A program made the translations under genes and the position numbers. From assembly GCA_944342025.1 (NCBI GenBank), contig CALVMD010000002.1:113070-177069 (forward strand): DNA of 64,000 nucleotides. The letters are read 5' to 3'. This DNA comes from an uncultured Clostridia bacterium. Lineage in GTDB: Bacteria; Bacillota; Clostridia; Christensenellales; Borkfalkiaceae. The notes under the pieces were generated by a model, which had not been told where the DNA came from, ran no database searches, and saw only the letters and a list, made by a program, of their open reading frames with translations. Numbering within the stretch: the stretch's first letter is position 1; each line of letters opens with the position of its first letter. Shown piece by piece: positions 36,071 to 45,456 of the stretch.

Positions 36071-36130
36071 AGAGTAAGATTCTCCTTGCCGCCGCAAAAT
36101 ATTGCGGCATCCTTTTTTTCTCTATTCAGA

Positions 36131-36159
36131 ATTATATCCCACCGCCGCCCGTTTGTAAA
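36131..36159 (-). promoter_or_regulatory. Promoter of the GH127 gene
   Basis: TTTACA (36154-36159) and TATAAT (36131-36136), 17-bp spacing on the minus strand. The rest of the 36160-36310 gap shows no gene. Confidence 0.8.
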
Positions 36160-36313
36160 GCCCCTGCCGAAAATTTTGCAGGAAAATCATATACTTTACT
36201 GAAAAAACAAAAAAAAACACGATAACATCCGCTCAAAAACTTTCGGCATATGCTTGCGCAGAAAAAGCAACTTTTTTCCGACGATCGAATTTATGCCCGC
36301 CGGATAATCGGCA

Positions 36314-36357
36314 AAAAAGCGCGCAGCCGCAAGATTCCTTGCGGCTGCGCGCTTTTT
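36314..36357 (-). terminator. Terminator of cysS
   Basis: AGCGCGCAGCCGCAAG pairs with its complement around a 5-nt loop and is followed by TTTTTT on the minus strand. Confidence 0.93.
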
Positions 36358-36370
36358 ATTCTTTTGCGAT

Positions 36371-37771
36371 TTAACCGATTTTATAGGTGGTGCCCTGCGG
36401 CGTGTCGGTAAGGGTGACGCCCTGTTCGGCAAGATAGGCACGGATCCTGTCCGCCTCGGTATAGTTTTTCGCCTTTTTCGCGGCGGCGCGGTCGGCGATC
36501 AGCTTTTCAATCTCTTCGGAAGAGATCCCCGCGCTCTTTTTCTCCTCTTCCTTTTCGAAAAGGCCCAAGGAGAGCACTTTTTCGAAATCTTTTACGAGCG
36601 CGCGCGCCGTGTTGCCGTTTATGTCTTTCGCCTTGACGACGTCGTACAGCGCCGTGATCGCGAGCGACGTGTTCAGATCGTTTTGCAGCGCGTCGGCAAA
36701 CGGCTTTTTATAGCGGGCGAACGCCGCCTCGTCCGCTTCTCCCTCTTCGGGAAGGGAAAGGACCCTGGCTTTGAGCTTTTTGTAAGCGTTTGCGGCGTTG
36801 GCAAGGTTGTCTTCCGAATAGATGAGCGATTTGCGGTAATGGGACAGAAGGCAGAAAAAGCGGTATTCCATGGGAGTGAACCCGTCTTCTTCCAGCTTTT
36901 TGAGAGTGAGAAAACCGCCCGAGGATTTGCTCATCTTGCCGCCCGCCGTGTTCAGGTGCAGGACGTGGAACCAATAATTGCACCATTTATGCCCGAGATA
37001 CGCCTCGCTCTGCGCGATCTCGTTGGTGTGGTGCGGGAACACGTTGTCGATGCCGCCGCAGTGGATGTCGACGTATTCGCCGAGATATTTCATCGCGATG
37101 CACGAGCATTCGATGTGCCAGCCGGGGTATCCTACGCCCCACGGGCTGTCCCATTTGAGCGCCTGATCTTCGAATTTCGACTTCGTGAACCAGAGGACGA
37201 AATCGTTTTTGTTGCGCTTGTTGCCGTCTTCGTCCACCCCTTCGCGCACGCCCACTTCGAGGTCGTCTTCCTTGAAATTGAAAAAGACGTGGTACTCTTT
37301 GAGCTTGGACGTATCGAAGTAAACGTTGCCGCCCGCAAGATAGGCATATCCCTTTTCGATGAGGGAAGAAATGACGCGGATAAAATCTTCCACGCATCCC
37401 GTGGCGGGCTGTACGACGTCCGGCTTTTTGATATGCAGCTTTTCACAGTCTGCAAAAAAGGCGTCGGTGTAGAACTTTGCGAGTTCTAAGACCGTTTTAT
37501 GTTCGCGCTTTGCCCCGAGCAGCATCTTATCTTCCCCGCTGTCCGCGTCGGAAGAAAGGTGGCCGATGTCGGTGATGTTCATGACGCGCGTCACGTCGTA
37601 CCCCGCATAGCGCAGCGTCTTTTCCAGCACGTCTTCCATCATATACGTGCGCAGATTGCCGATGTGTGCGAAATTATACACCGTCGGCCCGCACGTATAC
37701 ATTTTCACCTTGCCCGCCTCGTGCGGGACAAAGTCCTCTGTGCGCCTTGTAAGAGTGTTGTAAAGTTTCAT
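36371..37771 (-). CDS. cysS: Cysteinyl-tRNA synthetase
   Basis: The 466-residue class I synthetase starts [18 protein letters not shown], has [17 protein letters not shown] (HIGH-like HIGN), the zinc ligands in WHIECS and [18 protein letters not shown], and the KMSKS motif as [10 protein letters not shown]. Start chosen at 37771 with GAGGAG 8 nt upstream; the frame extends further but without a site. Usual neighbours cysE, mrnC or rlmB are absent. Confidence 0.98.
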   Translation of the reverse strand: MKLYNTLTRRTEDFVPHEAGKVKMYTCGPTVYNFAHIGNLRTYMMEDVLEKTLRYAGYDVTRVMNITDIGHLSSDADSGEDKMLLGAKREHKTVLELAKFYTDAFFADCEKLHIKKPDVVQPATGCVEDFIRVISSLIEKGYAYLAGGNVYFDTSKLKEYHVFFNFKEDDLEVGVREGVDEDGNKRNKNDFVLWFTKSKFEDQALKWDSPWGVGYPGWHIECSCIAMKYLGEYVDIHCGGIDNVFPHHTNEIAQSEAYLGHKWCNYWFHVLHLNTAGGKMSKSSGGFLTLKKLEEDGFTPMEYRFFCLLSHYRKSLIYSEDNLANAANAYKKLKARVLSLPEEGEADEAAFARYKKPFADALQNDLNTSLAITALYDVVKAKDINGNTARALVKDFEKVLSLGLFEKEEEKKSAGISSEEIEKLIADRAAAKKAKNYTEADRIRAYLAEQGVTLTDTPQGTTYKIG

Positions 37772-37849
37772 GGCTCTCTCCTCACGCCCGGAAAAGCGGG
37801 GACCGCCCCGCCAAAACCGCCGCGCAGTTTCCAAGTTTCTTTCCGATAA

Positions 37850-37878
37850 ATTATACAATATCGCGGCGCGCCTGTCAA
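37850..37878 (-). promoter_or_regulatory. Promoter of cysS
   Basis: TTGACA (37873-37878) and TATAAT (37850-37855), 17-bp spacing on the minus strand. Confidence 0.92.
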
Positions 37879-37950
37879 TCTTTCCCCGCCCCGCCGCGCA
37901 CAAAAAGAGAGGGAGGAAGTCCCCTTTATTCCTTCATAATCGGCAGGATA

Positions 37951-37983
37951 AGACAAAAAACGCACACCCCCGCGGGGTATAAT
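37951..37983 (+). promoter_or_regulatory. Possible spoIIE promoter with unusual spacing
   Basis: TATAAT lies at 37978-37983. The best upstream element is AGACAA (37951-37956), 21 bp away. The Bacillus subtilis spoIIE promoter is known for about 21-bp spacing and Spo0A control, and the complement of this element (TTTTGTCTT) partly resembles a Spo0A box. This is suggestive only. Confidence 0.4.
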
Positions 37984-38038
37984 GGGATAGACGCCCGAAG
38001 AACGCTTCCGGCGATCTTTTTATGCGGGGAATCAGACG

Positions 38039-40336
38039 ATGCCAAAATTCCGCCTTAAATACAATTACGCCGCCGTCCTCTTTTACGCGGCACTCTTTTT
38101 CGGGATGCTGACGCTGAACTTTACGGCGGACGCGTTCGAGCCCTTTTCCCTGCCCCTGTTTGCGGCGATGCTCTGCTGCGGGCTGAATCTGTACGCCTCG
38201 GCGGGGCTGTACGTCCTGGCGGGCGCGTTCTCCCTTTCGGCGGGCTGGACGCCCTTTCTCGTATACGCGGGGACAGGAGCCTTTCTCTTCGGCGTATTTT
38301 TTTGTTACGCGCGCGCAAAGCGGGCGATGCGCGCGGAGATCGCCCTTTGGCTGCTGGCCGCGGCCGCCCTGTTCGTCGGGCTTTACGGCAGATTCGTATA
38401 CGGAGACTACATCCGCGCACTCGTCATGGGCGGGGCGATCTACATACTCTGCTTTGTATTTTCGGGCGCGCTGCGCTGTGCGCTTTACCGCGCAGGCAGG
38501 TGCCGCCTGACGGCGGAGGAACTCGTGTTCTGCGCGGCGGCGGCAGCCGCCGTCGGGATCGGCCTCTACAAGTCGGCGGGAAATTACGCCTATGAGGCAG
38601 TTTGCATCCTCCTCATCCTTTTCTGCGCGGGAACGCTGAAAAACGCCAACGCGATCGCCTGTGCGCTGGTTCTGGCCCTGCCGGAGGCGATCGTAGAGAG
38701 CGTGCGCACGGGGCAGACCGTACCCGACGCGCTCGCAATCTTCGCACTGTACGCCGCGGCGGGGCTCGCCTTTTTGCGGGCGGGCAAACTTCCCGCCGCC
38801 CTTGCCGTATTCCTGACGGACGTGATCGCGCGGTACGTGACGGGATACCTGGGCAGCGTGCCGGGAAGCGAATTTTATCTCACGCTGCTCGTGCCCTTCA
38901 TCCCCTGCTTTTTCTTTGCGCTCCTGCCCGAAAAACTGCTCTCGCGCTGGTCGGACAAACTGAAAAAATACGGGGAAAAACAGCTGACGAGGCTTGCGAT
39001 CGACACCGGGCGGTCGCTGGAATCGGAGCGGCTGTTCGAGATCGCCGCCGTGTTCCGCGAGATCGAAAGCGCCTTTCTCTCACTCGACGGCGCGTCGGAG
39101 AACACGGAAGAGGCGGTCAAGACGATGGAAGACTCGCTGTACGCGTCCGTCTGCGGAGAATGCCCCAACCGCGACAAATGCGCGGAGACGGGCGTGGGCG
39201 CGGCGCTCGGGCGGCTGGTCGGCGTGGGCGCGGGCAAGGGTAAAGTCAGCCTGATCGACATGCCGGGCAAGCTCTCCGCTGAATGCATCAATCCATCGGG
39301 CGTGCTCTTTTGCCTGAATAAACTGCTCGCCGAATACAGAAAACACGCCCTGGACATGGAAAACGCGGCGCTCGGGCGGCAGCTTTTGGCCGATCAGGCG
39401 CGGTGCGTGAGCGAAATGCTCAAAGAACTTGCCGTGGAAACCTCCCGCCCGCTCGGCGCGTGCGCCGAGCGGGAGCGTGCTCTCAAAACCGCGCTTGCAA
39501 AGGCGGGCGTCGTCTGTCAGGAAGCGATGGTGACGGAAGAGAGCGTCATGCTGACCGCGGCGGGAAAATACGAAACGCGCAAGATCCTCGCCGCCGTGGA
39601 AGGGGTGCTTTCCCCCGCCGTCCTCTCGAAAAAGCGCGCCTTAGCGGCTGACAAATTCTGGTATGAGTTCAGAAAGCGCCCCGCCTTCGACGCGGCGTTC
39701 GGCACGGCGCACGCGAAAAAGGAAGGCGAAAGCGCCTGCGGGGACACCCATTCCGTCCTGAAAATAGACGAACGCACTTTTCTGATGGCGCTTTCCGACG
39801 GCATGGGCAGCGGCGAATACGCGCGGCGCATCAGCGAGACGACCGTCTCGCTGATCGAGAGCTTTTACCGCGCAAAGATGCCGTCCGCTCTCATCCTCGA
39901 AACGGTGAACAGGCTGCTTTCTTTCAACCGAGAAGAGAGCTTCGCCTGCGTGGACATCGCGACGGTAGACCTGGACGAAGGGTTTGCCGACATCGTGAAG
40001 ATCGGATCCCCCCTCGGATTTATCCTCTCCGAAAACAAAATCGAGATTCTGGAGAGCGAATCCCTCCCCCTCGGCATCCTTGACGGCGTGCGGCCGACCA
40101 CCATGCGCAAAAAACTGAGCGACGGCGACGCGATCCTCTTTATCAGCGACGGCGTGACGGACGCGTTCGGTTCGAGCGCGGACATCGCGGAATTTCTGGA
40201 AACGCTCTCCCCCAGAAACCCGCAGTCGCTCGCCGACGCGCTGATCGAAGAGGGGCTGCGGCGGGAAGGCGGCTCCGCGCGCGACGACATGACCGCCGTG
40301 GCCGTGCGGCTGTTTTTATTCGGGCAAAACTCCTGA
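38039..40336 (+). CDS. spoIIE: Stage II sporulation protein E (PP2C phosphatase)
   Basis: SpoIIE localises to the polar septum and dephosphorylates SpoIIAA to activate sigma-F in the forespore. The 765-residue protein has about ten membrane segments in residues 1-300, a central regulatory region with a cysteine cluster CGECPNRDKC, and a C-terminal PP2C domain from about 560 with GDTHSVLKIDERTFLMALSDGMGSG and LFISDGVTD...RDDMTAV. Length and architecture match the family. It opens the sporulation-germination segment. Confidence 0.96.
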   Translation: MPKFRLKYNYAAVLFYAALFFGMLTLNFTADAFEPFSLPLFAAMLCCGLNLYASAGLYVLAGAFSLSAGWTPFLVYAGTGAFLFGVFFCYARAKRAMRAEIALWLLAAAALFVGLYGRFVYGDYIRALVMGGAIYILCFVFSGALRCALYRAGRCRLTAEELVFCAAAAAAVGIGLYKSAGNYAYEAVCILLILFCAGTLKNANAIACALVLALPEAIVESVRTGQTVPDALAIFALYAAAGLAFLRAGKLPAALAVFLTDVIARYVTGYLGSVPGSEFYLTLLVPFIPCFFFALLPEKLLSRWSDKLKKYGEKQLTRLAIDTGRSLESERLFEIAAVFREIESAFLSLDGASENTEEAVKTMEDSLYASVCGECPNRDKCAETGVGAALGRLVGVGAGKGKVSLIDMPGKLSAECINPSGVLFCLNKLLAEYRKHALDMENAALGRQLLADQARCVSEMLKELAVETSRPLGACAERERALKTALAKAGVVCQEAMVTEESVMLTAAGKYETRKILAAVEGVLSPAVLSKKRALAADKFWYEFRKRPAFDAAFGTAHAKKEGESACGDTHSVLKIDERTFLMALSDGMGSGEYARRISETTVSLIESFYRAKMPSALILETVNRLLSFNREESFACVDIATVDLDEGFADIVKIGSPLGFILSENKIEILESESLPLGILDGVRPTTMRKKLSDGDAILFISDGVTDAFGSSADIAEFLETLSPRNPQSLADALIEEGLRREGGSARDDMTAVAVRLFLFGQNS

Positions 40337-40423
40337 AAAAAGCGGCAGGCACGCTGGATTTTTGCTTCCGGGCGCGTTACAATGGGAATGCGGCGGGGAA
40401 ATTGACAGACAGGAGGTGAACGG

Positions 40424-40507
40424 ATGCAGCCGTTTGCGTTTCATCTGAGATTCCGTGACGCAAAAGACGCCGTATTCGAGGCGGTGAAAAGTCTCTTCGC
40501 CTCCTGA
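40424..40507 (+). CDS. Small ORF, 27 residues, unknown
   Basis: This ORF has a strong ribosome binding site (AGGAGGTGA, 4-5 nt before the ATG) and encodes MQPFAFHLRFRDAKDAVFEA followed by VKSLFAS. The middle can form an amphipathic helix. It lies between spoIIE and the next unknown membrane gene, 14 nt upstream of the latter. It may be a true microprotein or a coupling leader for the TTG-started gene that follows. Confidence 0.5.
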   Translation: MQPFAFHLRFRDAKDAVFEAVKSLFAS

Positions 40508-40521
40508 AAGGCGGTACCAGG

Positions 40522-41025
40522 TTGGATCTTTTGCAATTTCTCGGTTATCTCGAGCAGTACAGCGTCGACGTCGTGATCGTCGGTGCGCTGGTCGCGGCAC
40601 TCGATTTCGTCCTCAAAAAGCTGCTGAAAGACAGGCTCAGCGCAAATCTTGCCGTTTTTCTGCCCTTCGCCCTGGGCGCGGCGCTCTACCTTGCGTACGG
40701 TGCGGCGTTTTTGGGACATATGGAGGAAAACGCCGGGCTGTATATCCGCAGCGGGTTTTCCTGCGGGTCGTTCGCGACGGCGGCGAAGGTGATCGTCTCG
40801 CAGTTTCTGACCAAGGGCAAATCTGCGGACAGGAGCGCGGTGCGCGCGGCGTGCGTGAAGGAACTGCTTTCGCCCTACGCCCTGCTCTCCGACGAGGAGG
40901 CGGCGTCTGTCGCGGACCTTGCGGAAACGGACGAAGAGGGCGCCGAAAAGCTCATCTTGTCCCTCTGCGAGGGAGCGCCCGACGCGGCGGCGGAATTTGT
41001 GATCGGCGCACTGAAAGGGATGTAA
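40522..41025 (+). CDS. Unknown two-helix membrane protein
   Basis: I do not recognise this 167-residue protein. It starts with TTG after AAAGGCGG. Two hydrophobic segments are visible (about 16-36 and 45-67), with basic residues KKLLKDR between them; the rest (70-167) is hydrophilic with an Asp/Glu/Ala-rich C-terminus. It is followed by a strong terminator and sits between spoIIE and gerAA, so a spore-related role is possible by context only. Confidence 0.65.
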   Translation: MDLLQFLGYLEQYSVDVVIVGALVAALDFVLKKLLKDRLSANLAVFLPFALGAALYLAYGAAFLGHMEENAGLYIRSGFSCGSFATAAKVIVSQFLTKGKSADRSAVRAACVKELLSPYALLSDEEAASVADLAETDEEGAEKLILSLCEGAPDAAAEFVIGALKGM

Positions 41026-41038
41026 CTTCCCCAAAGGT

Positions 41039-41070
41039 ATCCGCGGGCAAAAGCCCGCGGATATTTTTTT
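41039..41070 (+). terminator. Terminator before gerAA
   Basis: ATCCGCGGGC-AAAA-GCCCGCGGAT followed by ATTTTTTT. It separates spoIIE and its followers from the ger genes. Confidence 0.95.
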
Positions 41071-41095
41071 ACCCTTTGCATATACTCACGGTGTC

Positions 41096-42562
41096 ATGAA
41101 AGCACTCGGAAAAAATTGTGAAGAAAACGTAAAAGCGATCAAATCCATCCTGACTTCCGAAGACATTCTCGTCTATCGGTTCAAATCGGGCGACGGCGCG
41201 GCATGCGCCGCCGTATATACGGACGGATTGACGGACAAGGCCCTGCTCGGGGAGCAGGTCGCCCGTCCCCTCCTCTCTTCCCCCTCCCCGAAAAGCATAC
41301 AAGAGGCGGCAGGGATGCTCCTCTCGCCCGAAACAAAAGCGGTCGATTCGCCCGAAGGCGCCGCCGAAGAAATCCTTGCCGGCAACCCCGTGATCGTGAT
41401 AGACGGAATGCGCGGGGCACTTGCGGCAGGGCTGAAAAAACTGACCATGCGCGCGATCATGGAACCTCCCGGCGCGTTTGCCGTCAAAGGCCCGAGGGAA
41501 GGATTCATCGAAGACATAAAGACCAACATGTCGCTCGTGCGCAACCGCCTGCGCACGCCCAAGCTGCAATTCAAAATGCTGAAAGCGGGCAGGCAGAGCG
41601 GCACGGCGATCGCCGTTGGGTTCCTGGAAGGCATCGCAAACGCCGAGATCGTCGAAAAGATCTGCACCAAGATCGAACAGATCGATACGGACGCGATCCT
41701 CGATTCGTCTTATGTCGCAAAATTCTTGGCGGAACGCCCGCTCTCACTCTTCAAACCCGCGGGGACGACGGAAAAGCCGGACGTTTTGGCCGCCAAACTC
41801 GCCGAAGGAAGAGTTGCGGTCTTTGTGGACGGCTCCCCCATCGCGCTCACCCTGCCCTACCTTCTGACGGAGGATTTTCAGGGCGCACAGGACTACTTTT
41901 CTTCGCCTTACCGCGCCGGCGTTTCTCGCGCGGTGCGTTTTTTCGGTGTGCTGATCTCCCTTTATCTGCCCGCCTTTTACGTGGCGGCGCAGCTTTTTAA
42001 ATTGCAGATCCTTCCTTTCAGCTTTCTTCTGACCATTGCGGGGAGCATACAGGGCATCCCCCTTTCACCGGGTCTGGAACTGTTTTTTCTGCTGCTCGTT
42101 CTCGAAATTCTGATCGAAGCGAGCATCCGCATGCCCAAATACGTTGCGCTTGCCCTATCGGTCATCGGTGCGCTCGTCCTCGGAGACACGGCGGTCAAAG
42201 CGGGACTCGTGTCCTCTTCCGCCATCATTATCATGGCACTCAGCGGCATCTCCGCCTATACGGTACCCGATCTCGTCGGCACGGTCTCCCTGCTGCGGCT
42301 GATGTTCATCGTAGTGGCGGGCAGCATCGGCACGTTCGGCGTACTGCTCCTCACGGCGCTGCTCTTATACTATCTCGTTTCTTCCGACGCGTATGGCTGC
42401 CCGATGCTCGCGCCCTTTTCGCCGCTCGTGAAAAGAGATCTGAAGGACTCCCTCTTCAAAGCGCCGATGTTCGACCTGGACAAACGGCCGAAAACGTTCG
42501 GCTCCGAAAACGAAACGCGCATGAAAATCCGCGGCGACGAGGTGGACCATGGACAGGATTAA
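41096..42562 (+). CDS. gerAA: Spore germination receptor subunit GerAA family
   Basis: This is the A subunit of a GerA-type nutrient germinant receptor in the spore inner membrane. The 488-residue protein has the N-terminal soluble domain with PREGFIEDIKTNMSLVRNRLRTPKL, family-typical, then five or so membrane segments from about 285 to 445 and a short hydrophilic tail. No Shine-Dalgarno sequence precedes the ATG, and TATACT lies at 41081-41086 only 9 nt upstream, so the message may be leaderless. gerAB overlaps its end by 14 nt. Confidence 0.94.
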   Translation: MKALGKNCEENVKAIKSILTSEDILVYRFKSGDGAACAAVYTDGLTDKALLGEQVARPLLSSPSPKSIQEAAGMLLSPETKAVDSPEGAAEEILAGNPVIVIDGMRGALAAGLKKLTMRAIMEPPGAFAVKGPREGFIEDIKTNMSLVRNRLRTPKLQFKMLKAGRQSGTAIAVGFLEGIANAEIVEKICTKIEQIDTDAILDSSYVAKFLAERPLSLFKPAGTTEKPDVLAAKLAEGRVAVFVDGSPIALTLPYLLTEDFQGAQDYFSSPYRAGVSRAVRFFGVLISLYLPAFYVAAQLFKLQILPFSFLLTIAGSIQGIPLSPGLELFFLLLVLEILIEASIRMPKYVALALSVIGALVLGDTAVKAGLVSSSAIIIMALSGISAYTVPDLVGTVSLLRLMFIVVAGSIGTFGVLLLTALLLYYLVSSDAYGCPMLAPFSPLVKRDLKDSLFKAPMFDLDKRPKTFGSENETRMKIRGDEVDHGQD

Positions 42563-43616
42563 AATCAGACAAATATGTTTTTATTTTGCGGCGCTCGCGC
42601 CCGTTTCCAAAATGCTCGTTTATCCGACGACGCTCGTATACCGATCGCGCAACGACCTTGTCCTTTCCGCGCTCGTCAACTGTTTGTTTGAGGGGCTGGC
42701 GATCGCTCTCGTCTTGCTGCTCGCCAAAAAGACAAAATCTTCTCTGTTCGAACTGCTCGAAAACACCTTCGGCAAGATCGCCGCGCGCATTGTGTATTCC
42801 GTTTTCGCCCTGTTTTTCTTCGCCACGGCGCTGCTGCCGCTGATGGAACAGAAAAACTTTGTCTTGCAGGTGCTGTACGAAAACGTGCCGTCCCTCATCT
42901 CCTTTGCGCCTTTTTTCCTTGTCTGCTTTTACGCCTGCGTAAAGGGGTTCAAGAGCATCGGCAGGCTTGCGGACATCGCAATGCCCGTCTTCGCGCTGAG
43001 TTTTATCGTGCTTATCCTGCTCGCCCTGCCGCATACCGACTTTACGTCGCTTCTGCCCGTGCGGGGCGTTCCGCTCAAAGAAGTGCTTAAAGGCAGCCTT
43101 TACAGCCTGAATTGGTATACCGACTGCGCGTTTCTGCTCTTTTTTCTCGGCCATTTCAAATACGAAAAGGGAGCGGCGGTCAAAACGCTCTCCGCGTACG
43201 CGGCGGGATGCCTTGCCGTGCTGCTGTTTTTGGCCGTCTTTTACGGGGTATTTTCGGACATTGCCGTGCGACAGCAGAACGCCGTCGCACAGATCTCCAA
43301 ATACACGACTTCTTTTACGTCGCTGGGACGGGTGGACCTGTTTTTCATCTTCATGCTTGTCCTCGTCATGATCTTCCGCCTCTGCGTACCCGTGCAGATA
43401 TGCGTGCATTGTATCTGCAAAGCGATCGGATGCAAACCTTTTTTCCCTTCGGCCGCGGTCAACGCGCTGCTCTTGCTGCTGACGATTTTTTTCAATTACT
43501 CCTTTCTCGAATTGCAGACTCTGTTCACGCAAAAGCTCTGGTTTGTGCTCGCCGCGTTCGCTTATCTGGCGCCCGCCGCGGCACTGCTGCTGAAAAGGAG
43601 AAAACGACATGAATAA
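42549..43616 (+). CDS. gerAB: Spore germination permease GerAB family
   Basis: The B subunit of GerA-type receptors is an amino-acid-permease-like protein that binds germinant. The 355-residue protein has about ten hydrophobic segments over its whole length and ends in a basic LLKRRKRHE tail. It starts with ATG 8 nt after a GAGGTGG site inside the end of gerAA and overlaps gerAC by 8 nt, consistent with coupled translation. Confidence 0.92.
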   Translation: MDRIKIRQICFYFAALAPVSKMLVYPTTLVYRSRNDLVLSALVNCLFEGLAIALVLLLAKKTKSSLFELLENTFGKIAARIVYSVFALFFFATALLPLMEQKNFVLQVLYENVPSLISFAPFFLVCFYACVKGFKSIGRLADIAMPVFALSFIVLILLALPHTDFTSLLPVRGVPLKEVLKGSLYSLNWYTDCAFLLFFLGHFKYEKGAAVKTLSAYAAGCLAVLLFLAVFYGVFSDIAVRQQNAVAQISKYTTSFTSLGRVDLFFIFMLVLVMIFRLCVPVQICVHCICKAIGCKPFFPSAAVNALLLLLTIFFNYSFLELQTLFTQKLWFVLAAFAYLAPAAALLLKRRKRHE

Positions 43617-44895
43617 ACTGTGGACGCGCATTTTTTTGATTCTGGCGGCCATGGCGCTGCTTCTGTTTTTTTCCAACGATTTCGGCCTTATCGGCATACA
43701 GGAAACGGCGATCGTGGTCGCGATCGGCATCGATATGCCCGACGACGGAGAAGGTTACGACGTGACCGCGCAGATCGCCGTTCCGGCGGCATCGGGCAAA
43801 AACTCCGCCGGAAACGTAACCGTAAGAAACGCGGCGACGGTCGGAGACGCCGTTGCCGTCATGAATCAGGAAACGGGATGGTATCCGACCCTCGTGCATT
43901 GCAAGCTCGTTTTGCTCGGCGAAGAGACGGCAAACGAAGACGTCTTCAACATCCTCGATTATTTCTTTCGCAACGATTCGGTGGAAGATTCCTGCCTCGT
44001 CGCCGTATGTTCGGGGCGTGCGGACGAAACGTTCCGCGCACAATCGCCCATCAAAGACATCTCCGCCTCGGCCATCACGAAAGTCCTCTCCTCTCAGGCG
44101 CAGAAAACGGGGCTCGTCTCCGTCAACATCCTGAAAAATTTTGCACAGGGCTATTATTCGGTGAGCGAAAGCAGCTTTTTACCCTATATCACCGCAAAAA
44201 GCGAAGCCGACAGCCAGGGCGGCGACGGCGGAGAAACGCAGACTTTTGCCGAATGCTTTTCCCCTTTTATCAAGCGGAATAAACGCTGGCGATGGAAAAT
44301 GAATCCCCTGCCGCTCACGGCTGCCGCCGCCGATTCGAAAAACAGTTCGGGCAACGGGCAAAAAAGCGACCGGAACGCAGATATTTTTCAGGCATCGGAA
44401 ACCATGCTCTTTTACCGCGGCAGACGCGCCGCGATCCTCGCGCCCGAAGAGACGCTCGCCTTTAACCTGGCCGAGGCAAAGACAGACTTTGCATACGGCA
44501 ACGTGACGGTGAACGAAGACGGACAGGACGTAACTTACGACCTGAAAATGAAAATCGATCAAAAAAAACAAAAGCTGACCTTTCAAGAGGGAAAACCTGT
44601 CTTTTCTTTCCGCATCCGCGCGAATGCGCGCGTGGTCGACGCAGACAGGGCCTCGCCTATTCTGGACGTCGCAAAGACGCAGATCGTCAAAGAGACCATC
44701 CTGCGCGCGGCGGAAGAAAAATTCCGTGAGCGCCTTCTTTCCGTATGCGAAAAAACGGCGGAAACCGGCTGCGATCTGTTCGGACTGAAACAAAAACTTT
44801 ATCGTTTTTGCTACGGACAATATGCCGCGTTTAAGGATACCATCCTGCAGGAAGCGGAAATAAAATTCGATATACGCTTTACGAGCGCCAAATAA
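43609..44895 (+). CDS. gerAC: Germination receptor subunit GerAC family, without lipobox
   Basis: The C subunit is normally a lipoprotein on the spore inner membrane. This 428-residue member has an N-terminal hydrophobic helix (7-24) followed by ETAIVVAIGIDMPDDGEGYDV, the conserved start of the mature GerC domain, and the C-terminal Ger(x)C domain (FSFRIRANARV, EETILRAAEEKF-like). It lacks the Cys expected at the end of the signal sequence: the segment reads LLLFFSNDFGLIG. It may stay anchored by an uncleaved helix. Confidence 0.9.
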   Translation: MNKLWTRIFLILAAMALLLFFSNDFGLIGIQETAIVVAIGIDMPDDGEGYDVTAQIAVPAASGKNSAGNVTVRNAATVGDAVAVMNQETGWYPTLVHCKLVLLGEETANEDVFNILDYFFRNDSVEDSCLVAVCSGRADETFRAQSPIKDISASAITKVLSSQAQKTGLVSVNILKNFAQGYYSVSESSFLPYITAKSEADSQGGDGGETQTFAECFSPFIKRNKRWRWKMNPLPLTAAAADSKNSSGNGQKSDRNADIFQASETMLFYRGRRAAILAPEETLAFNLAEAKTDFAYGNVTVNEDGQDVTYDLKMKIDQKKQKLTFQEGKPVFSFRIRANARVVDADRASPILDVAKTQIVKETILRAAEEKFRERLLSVCEKTAETGCDLFGLKQKLYRFCYGQYAAFKDTILQEAEIKFDIRFTSAK

Positions 44896-44953
44896 CGCGC
44901 CGCCTTTAAAATGTGAATAATTAAAATTTTTTGAAAAAATTTTTCAGAAACTA

Positions 44954-44981
44954 TTGACAAACTGCAGAAAGATGATATAAT
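44954..44981 (+). promoter_or_regulatory. Strong promoter of the candidate large RNA
   Basis: TTGACA (44954-44959) and TATAAT (44976-44981), 16-bp spacing. Both hexamers are perfect matches to the consensus. Confidence 0.88.
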
Positions 44982-45251
44982 AGAGGTGACCAAAGGGAAA
45001 AAATCAATCTTTTCCCTCGGTACTACCAAGCGCGGAAGGCACGCAGGCTCCTCCTGTTTTGCGACGCGCGTCCGTTTCCGGAAATCAGCGCTGAGGATTC
45101 GGGTCGCAGGGTCAAAAAAAGGAGAAGTTCGGTTCGGGAGGACGCTGCGGAACGGCGGAAAAGCTTTCATCACACGTTCGCCATCGGAAAAGATCGACCG
45201 AAAGTCATAAGGCGGACCCCGTTCATGCCGGAAGAGCAAGGAGGTACTGTT

Positions 45252-45284
45252 ATGTACAGATCCGATTTAAGGAAACTTGCTTAA
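45252..45284 (+). CDS. Ten-codon ORF inside the candidate RNA
   Basis: MYRSDLRKLA with a perfect AAGGAGG seven bases before the ATG. It could be a leader peptide or chance. Its coding sequence overlaps two of the predicted pairings, so translation would compete with folding. Confidence 0.35.
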   Translation: MYRSDLRKLA

Positions 45285-45456
45285 CGGGGGTACGGTCCGA
45301 TGTACAACTTTGCACAAGGGGCAGTAAAATAAGACTCAATCCGATTTTTGCAGACTTTCGAGCGCTCTGCAGGCCGAGGACGTCTGCGATCCGATAGATG
45401 GTTACGGATAATATCTTATCAAGCCTCTCAAAACTGAATAATTGATCGTAAAATTT

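Noticed and set aside
44986-45210. 74-codon basic ORF at the start of the candidate RNA
   Set aside because: It would start with GTG at the transcription start with no ribosome binding site, and its sequence is what GC-rich RNA gives by chance.
45252-45284. tmRNA reading of the candidate RNA because of a tag-like ORF ending in Leu-Ala
   Set aside because: There is no tRNA-like acceptor domain, no CCA end and no typical tmRNA 5' sequence.
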